DNA from: Paenibacillus pinihumi DSM 23905 = JCM 16419
GTDB taxonomy: Bacteria; Bacillota; Bacilli; Paenibacillales; Paenibacillaceae
Assembly (NCBI RefSeq): GCF_000422505.1
Contig: NZ_KE383869.1
Location: 186,001-250,000 of the forward strand
DNA length: 64,000 nt
Reading direction: 5' to 3'
Within the stretch, counting starts at the first letter, position 1. Each line of letters opens with the position of its first letter. The position numbers and the translations under genes are program-made. Positions 60,220 to 64,000 of this stretch are shown piece by piece. The notes under the pieces were generated by a model, which was given only the letters and a program-made list of their open reading frames with translations, searched no databases and was not told the DNA's origin.

Positions 60220-60966
60220 GTGAAAACAATGCAGATCGAACATGGGCATAGTTTCAAAGGCAAACGTGTTGTTATTCTTGGAGGAACGTCCGGAATCGGG
60301 TTTGCGACTGCCGAAGCCGCCGCTCGGGAAGGGGCATACCTGGTCGTCGTGTCCAGTAAAAAAGAAAAAGTTGACCGTGCCGTTTCGCGTTTGCCCGAAG
60401 GTACCGAGGGGTATGCGGTTGATTTGACGAATGAGGAACAGGTTAGAAAATTTTTTAGTAATATCGGGGAATTCGATCACTTGGTTTTCACTGCCGGCGA
60501 CCCAATGATGATCGAAAATCTCGATACCACCGACGTCGAGACAGCGCAGCAATTGTTTAACTTGCGATACTGGGGAGCGTTTATGGCTGCCAAATATGGC
60601 AGTCGAAACATCCGACGGGGTGGTTCGATCACGTTGACTTCCGGCGTTGCCGGAGCTCGTCCACAGAAGGGAGTTACTGTTGCAGCCAGCATATGCGGTG
60701 CTGTCGAGTCGCTCACCAGAGCGTTGGCCGTCGAGTTGAGCCCGCTTCGCGTCAACACCGTTTGCTTCGGCATTATGCGTACCGAGTTTTGGAATGACGT
60801 TCCTGAGGAACACCGGAACACAATGTATGAAAATGTAGGGGAATCACTTCCAGTTGGGCGAATCGGCGAACCGGAGGATGGTGCCGAAGCATTTTTATAC
60901 TTAATGCGGGAGAACTATTCTACCGGTCAGATCGTTGTCGTGGATGGCGGTTCTACTCTCGTTTAA
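60220..60966 (+). CDS. Atypical short-chain dehydrogenase (passenger gene)
   Basis: 248 residues. NAD(P)-binding loop ILGGTSGIGFATAEAAAREG is intact, as is the end TGQIVVVDGGS. The active site is unusual: at the position of Y-x-x-x-K the chain reads V-A-A-S-I (GVTVAASICGAVESLTRAL), so both catalytic Tyr and Lys are replaced; the Ser of SITLTSG remains. A divergent SDR subgroup shares this trait, so it may be a binding or non-classical enzyme. GTG at 60220 with GAAGGAGA. Controlled, probably, by the divergent MmyB-type regulator. Confidence 0.85.
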   Translation: MKTMQIEHGHSFKGKRVVILGGTSGIGFATAEAAAREGAYLVVVSSKKEKVDRAVSRLPEGTEGYAVDLTNEEQVRKFFSNIGEFDHLVFTAGDPMMIENLDTTDVETAQQLFNLRYWGAFMAAKYGSRNIRRGGSITLTSGVAGARPQKGVTVAASICGAVESLTRALAVELSPLRVNTVCFGIMRTEFWNDVPEEHRNTMYENVGESLPVGRIGEPEDGAEAFLYLMRENYSTGQIVVVDGGSTLV

Positions 60967-61032
60967 GCTTCTTGTAGGTGACACGTTTGTTTCTATTCCT
61001 TCAAACGTAACTTTGTCACCTTTTTTCAACAT
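60901..61032 (-). CDS. Possible 43-residue ORF antisense to the SDR end
   Basis: ATG at 61032 nine bases after GGAGG; product starts MLKKGDKVTFEGIETNVSPT. It overlaps the last 66 bases of the SDR gene on the other strand. A hairpin (GGTGACA/TGTCACC with T6, 60971-61026) in the same place may be the SDR terminator. Either reading is possible; the protein has no recognised relative. Confidence 0.25.
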   Translation of the reverse strand: MLKKGDKVTFEGIETNVSPTRSLNESRTAIHDNDLTGRIVLPH

Positions 61033-61137
61033 ATCATTTATCCTCCATGTCATTAAGGTTTATGTTTTTAAATTACCAAAATCAGGATCATCGTTCAACC
61101 ATAAAATCCGATTTAATAATCATATTACGTTGGTTGG

Positions 61138-61163
61138 TTTTCCACTACATTTTCCGAAGAGCC
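61138..61163 (-). repeat. Right terminal inverted repeat of the ISL3 element
   Basis: Read on the minus strand it begins GGCTCTTCGG, a tip common to ISL3-family elements, and ends GTGGAAAA. Confidence 0.85.
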
Positions 61164-61171
61164 AATTAAAA
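61164..61171. repeat. Right copy of the 8-bp target duplication
   Basis: AATTAAAA directly after the right end of the ISL3 element; identical to 57244-57251. Confidence 0.88.
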
Positions 61172-61301
61172 TAAGGATGCATTGCAGGGTTATCGGGGGA
61201 AATGATACGATAAGACTGTCTAGCAGGGCCGCTGCTGCGTCCTTGTGTTCATGAGGAAGATAGGAACGCTTGTTTATTCAACTAACGGAGGTCGATCATC
61301 T

Positions 61302-62318
61302 ATGAAAGCGCTATTTATCGGAGGCACAGGAACGATCAGCTCTGCGATTACCAGACAACTGCTGGAGCAGGGTTGCGAGCTGTATTTGATCAACCGGGGC
61401 AGCCGGAATGATGCTCTGCCTGAGGGAGCACACGTTATCCATGCAGACATTCATGACGAGGCTCAGGTAGCCAGTCTGATCGGAGAAATGAAATTTGATG
61501 TCGTAGCTGATTTTATCGCCTATGAACCTGCGCATCTGGAGCGGGATTACCGTCTGTTCAAAGGGAAAACGAAGCAGTTCATCTTCATCAGCTCTGCGTC
61601 GGCCTACCAGACGCCGTTATCGGACTACAGAGTAACGGAGAGCACGCCGTTATCCAACCCGTATTGGGATTACTCCCGCAATAAAATCGCCTGTGAGGAT
61701 TATCTGCTGAAGCTGTACCGGGAGGATGGTTTCCCGATTACGATTGTAAGGCCGAGTCATACGTATGATGAGCGTACCATTCCGATGGGTGTCCATGGCA
61801 GCAATGGAACCTGGCAGGTAGCCAAGCGTATGCTGGAGAATAAGCCGGTAATCATCCATGGTGACGGCACTTCCTTGTGGACGATGACCCATAACCGCGA
61901 TTTTGCCAAAGCATTTATCGGGTTAATGGGCAATATTCATGCCATCGGAGAGTCTGTCCAGATTACATCCGATGAATCGGTAACCTGGAACCAGATTTAT
62001 GAGGTGATTGCGGATGCACTGGGTGTGAAGCTGAATGCGGTCCATGTATCTTCCGAATTTCTGGCTGCATGCAGCAAGGAGGATTACCGTGGCAGCCTGC
62101 TTGGAGACAAGTCCAATACGGTGGTGTTCGACAACTCCAAAATCAAACGGCTGGTACCCGATTTCGTAGCAACAACCCGTATGGATCAAGGCATCCGGGA
62201 GACTATTGAATACATTCTTGCACACCCGGAACATCAGGTGGAGGATGGGGAATTCGATATTTGGTGCGATAAGGTCATCAGCGCTCTGGACGCTGCCATT
62301 GCAGCTATTAATGCCTGA
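61302..62318 (+). CDS. NAD-dependent epimerase/dehydratase family protein
   Basis: 338 residues, extended SDR. Cofactor loop ALFIGGTGTISSAITRQLLE (GxxGxxS variant), ADFIAYEPAHLERD, catalytic triad region FISSASAYQTPL with WDYSRNKIACEDYL (Tyr and Lys as YSRNK), and the C-terminal DGEFDIWCDKVISAL. It probably acts on a nucleotide-sugar or similar metabolite. ATG at 61302 follows CGGAGG. First host gene right of the ISL3 element, about 130 bases from its end. Confidence 0.88.
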   Translation: MKALFIGGTGTISSAITRQLLEQGCELYLINRGSRNDALPEGAHVIHADIHDEAQVASLIGEMKFDVVADFIAYEPAHLERDYRLFKGKTKQFIFISSASAYQTPLSDYRVTESTPLSNPYWDYSRNKIACEDYLLKLYREDGFPITIVRPSHTYDERTIPMGVHGSNGTWQVAKRMLENKPVIIHGDGTSLWTMTHNRDFAKAFIGLMGNIHAIGESVQITSDESVTWNQIYEVIADALGVKLNAVHVSSEFLAACSKEDYRGSLLGDKSNTVVFDNSKIKRLVPDFVATTRMDQGIRETIEYILAHPEHQVEDGEFDIWCDKVISALDAAIAAINA

Positions 62319-62413
62319 CAGTCCTTGAACGTTGCTTCTGCGCATACCTCTTTTAATATAATAGATGATCTCCTTGCAAGGTAACGCTCTAGTGAGATTA
62401 CCGGATACGCCAG

Positions 62414-62447
62414 GCCTGTTCAAGTTAAACTTGGACAGGCTTTTTTT
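62414..62447 (+). terminator. Terminator
   Basis: GCCTGTTCAAG (62414-62424) pairs with CTTGGACAGGC (62430-62440), 10 of 11, then T7. Confidence 0.85.
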
Positions 62448-62531
62448 ATTGCGCTCATGCTTTATTCATCGATAGTCATGATAACAGCAGAGGTTGAAAT
62501 AACATAATGAATAAGTTAATATAATATCAAA

Positions 62532-62549
62532 TGATAGTTTAATCTATCA
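62532..62549. promoter_or_regulatory. Candidate operator before the TetR/P450 pair
   Basis: TGATAG (62532-62537) and CTATCA (62544-62549) form a perfect inverted repeat with six bases between, 40 bases before the TetR gene. Confidence 0.5.
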
Positions 62550-62589
62550 AAAATAATCATGCATTTCATAATTGCGAAAGAGGTAATAG

Positions 62590-63177
62590 ATGATGAGGAA
62601 TGCCAAACCAAGCGTAAAAGAGAACCGGATGAATGCAATTCTGGACGCTGCAACCGAGCTGCTGGTGGAGAAGCCGACAGCCTCCCTGAATGAGATTGCC
62701 GGGCACGCTGGCATCGGCATTGCTACGCTCCACCGCTATATTGAGAACCGGGACCAGCTTATGCTGAAGCTGGGCTTGAGGGCGGTTGATGTGGTCAAAG
62801 AGACGATGAGAGCTGTTCCCCGCGACGAGAGTGCCCTGGAGCGTTATATTCCTGATCTGATTGAGGCTCTGATTCCATTGGGGGACAAAATTTATTTTCT
62901 CGCCCATGATACCTCGCTGAATTACAGCAAGGAACTGGCAGAGGCTGAAGAGGTGCTGAAGGAGCCGGTACGGCAGACAATCAAGGAGCTGCAGCAGCAG
63001 GGTTATTTCCGAAGTGATATGGCTACGGAATGGATACTTAATGTGCTGTATTGGCTGCTGTTTGTCACGTGGCAGCAGGTTCAGGATGGGCATGTTGCCA
63101 GAAAAGCAGCAGCGCCGCTGGTCGTTGATACGCTGTTCAACGGTGTGAAGGCAAGCAACGCGCCTTTGAATAAATAA
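62590..63177 (+). CDS. TetR-family regulator of the P450 gene (FatR/Bm3R1-like position)
   Basis: 195 residues. TetR helix-turn-helix: NRMNAILDAATELLVEK, SLNEIAGHAGIGIATLHRYI. ATG at 62590 or 62593 after AAAGAGG. It precedes a CYP102-type gene in the same direction with 77 bases between, the arrangement of bm3R1-CYP102A1 and fatR-yrhJ in Bacillus, where the repressor is released by fatty acids. Same logic is likely here (family knowledge plus inference). Confidence 0.88.
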   Translation: MMRNAKPSVKENRMNAILDAATELLVEKPTASLNEIAGHAGIGIATLHRYIENRDQLMLKLGLRAVDVVKETMRAVPRDESALERYIPDLIEALIPLGDKIYFLAHDTSLNYSKELAEAEEVLKEPVRQTIKELQQQGYFRSDMATEWILNVLYWLLFVTWQQVQDGHVARKAAAPLVVDTLFNGVKASNAPLNK

Positions 63178-63254
63178 GAAAGCTTGTGAATCCGGCTGAT
63201 CTGCCGAATGCCGAATGCTGAGCGCGTAAATTAAATCCCGGAGAGGATGTGCTG

Positions 63255-64000
63255 ATGATGAAAGAAGCTGCTGTTGTCCCTGAACCCAAAAAGTACGGCC
63301 CCCTCGGCAATTTGCCGCTCATTGATAAGGATCGGCCCACCCTGTCCATGTGCAAGCTGGCGGATGAATTGGGTCCAATCTACCGTCTGACTGCGCCCGG
63401 CTTCACCAGCCTGGTTGTGTCCGGTCATGAGCTGGTCGCAGAGGCATGTGATGAATCCCGCTTTGACAAGCATATCTTCAGTGAGCTGGAGAATGTGCGG
63501 GCTTTTGGCGGAGACGGGCTATTTACAAGCCGGACGGATGAGCCGAACTGGAAGAAGGCGCATAATATCCTGCTGCCTACCTTTGGCCAGCAGGCGATGA
63601 AAGGCTACCATCCGATGATGGTGGATATCGCGGAACAGCTTGTTCAGAAGTGGTCGCGCCTCAATGCGAATGAGAGTGTGGATGTTCCGGATGATATGAC
63701 CCGGCTGACATTGGATACAATCGGGCTCTGCGGATTCAATTACCGCTTCAACAGCTATTACAGGGAGGGACACAGTCCGTTCATCATCAGTATGGTCCGT
63801 GCGCTGAATGAAGCCATGCATAAAAGCTCGCGGCTGAAAATTCAAGATCTCCTCATGGTGCGCAACAGACGCCAGTACAACGAGGATATTCAGACGATGT
63901 TTAGCCTGGTGGACACCATTATTGCAGAACGCAAGGCCGGGGCGGACAATGGGGAGATGGATCTGCTGGCCCGCATGCTGCACGGCAAGGACCCGGATAC
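63255..64000 (+). CDS. CYP102-type fatty-acid P450 monooxygenase, N-terminal part
   Basis: The frame is open to the right edge (248 codons seen). It matches the haem domain of P450 BM3 closely: [60 protein letters not shown] and [20 protein letters not shown]. Full CYP102 proteins are about 1050 residues, with a fused NADPH reductase, so most of the gene, including the haem cysteine, is outside. They hydroxylate fatty acids. ATG at 63255 after GGAGAGG. Confidence 0.93.
   Translation, partial: MMKEAAVVPEPKKYGPLGNLPLIDKDRPTLSMCKLADELGPIYRLTAPGFTSLVVSGHELVAEACDESRFDKHIFSELENVRAFGGDGLFTSRTDEPNWKKAHNILLPTFGQQAMKGYHPMMVDIAEQLVQKWSRLNANESVDVPDDMTRLTLDTIGLCGFNYRFNSYYREGHSPFIISMVRALNEAMHKSSRLKIQDLLMVRNRRQYNEDIQTMFSLVDTIIAERKAGADNGEMDLLARMLHGKDPD

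Larger units (their letters stand above)
57252..61163 (-). mobile_element. ISL3-family transporter-IS-like element with passenger genes, 3912 bp
   Basis: Left end GGGTATTCGGATTTTATGGT at 57252 and right end (minus strand) GGCTCTTCGGAAAATGTAGT at 61163 agree at 19 of 26 terminal positions, including TTCGGA and GTGGAAAA. Exact 8-base direct repeats AATTAAAA flank them (57244-57251 and 61164-61171), the duplication length of ISL3 elements. Inside: decayed ISL3 transposase, a 93-codon ORF overlapping its start, an MmyB-type regulator, an SDR and a possible small ORF. A second copy of the left-end motif (core ACCATAAAATCCGA) lies at 61094-61114, 50 bases inside the right end. The part at 58884-59175 shows no gene. 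Confidence 0.88.

Noticed and set aside
1-64000. tRNA, rRNA, CRISPR arrays or prophage
   Set aside because: No cloverleaf with a T-loop signature, no regular spaced repeats and no phage structural genes were seen while reading both strands by eye; a tRNA or CRISPR search program could still find weak cases.

Overview
The window looks like chromosomal DNA of a Gram-positive, spore-forming Bacillota bacterium, most likely a Paenibacillus relative. The signs are strong AGGAGG-type ribosome sites, frequent TTG/GTG starts, lipoprotein signals, a KinB-like sensor kinase, CYP102/TetR and Ada-type loci of Bacillus style, and intermediate GC. No rRNA, tRNA or CRISPR array was seen. Names come from motifs read by eye, with no database search behind them.

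Layout. 1-3.3 kb: TetR gene followed by a polar amino-acid ABC importer and the start of an M24 peptidase. 3.5-9.4 kb: a hydrolase divergent from a regulator with two MerR domains, a secreted three-domain hydrolase, an Ldh_2-type dehydrogenase and an Asp/Glu racemase. 9.5-13.4 kb: Rrf2 repressor, thioredoxin-reductase-like flavoprotein, DHA2 efflux pump and methyltransferase, with a similar operator motif before the first two. 13.5-20.9 kb: small orphan genes, a kinase gene with an in-frame stop, an ankyrin protein, an ArsR/AHSA1 pair, a DUF817 membrane protein and a J-domain protein. 20.9-26.8 kb: AraC/phytanoyl dioxygenase pair, ECF sigma/anti-sigma pair, sensor kinase and GNAT. 26.8-29.4 kb: AT-rich island with a frameshifted RHS protein carrying a SleB-like hydrolase end, plus a lipoprotein. 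29.4-33.4 kb: duplicated glycosyltransferases, a broken methyltransferase and SelO. 33.5-43.6 kb: a double-kinase hybrid sensor, a MraY-like transferase, an APH-fold kinase, a DHA1 pump and MurC. 43.8-50.5 kb: a secreted repeat protein, an HpaB-type monooxygenase, GNATs, an XRE-cupin regulator, an SDR and several decayed genes. 50.8-53.7 kb: esterase, DODA-type dioxygenase and permease. 53.9-56.6 kb: adaA-ogt-alkA alkylation-repair operon and a PhnA-type protein. 57.2-61.2 kb: a 3.9-kb ISL3-family element. 61.3-64 kb: NAD-dependent epimerase, then TetR and the start of a CYP102 P450.

The most notable finding is the ISL3 element at 57252-61163. It has imperfect terminal inverted repeats and an exact 8-bp flanking duplication (AATTAAAA). 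Its transposase is decayed, and it carries passenger genes: a small ORF, an MmyB-type regulator and a divergent SDR that lacks the usual Tyr/Lys catalytic pair. This is the architecture of a transporter IS. A second theme is gene decay. At least seven genes are broken, several by a single missing base or one C-to-T change, so sequencing error must be ruled out before each is called a pseudogene.
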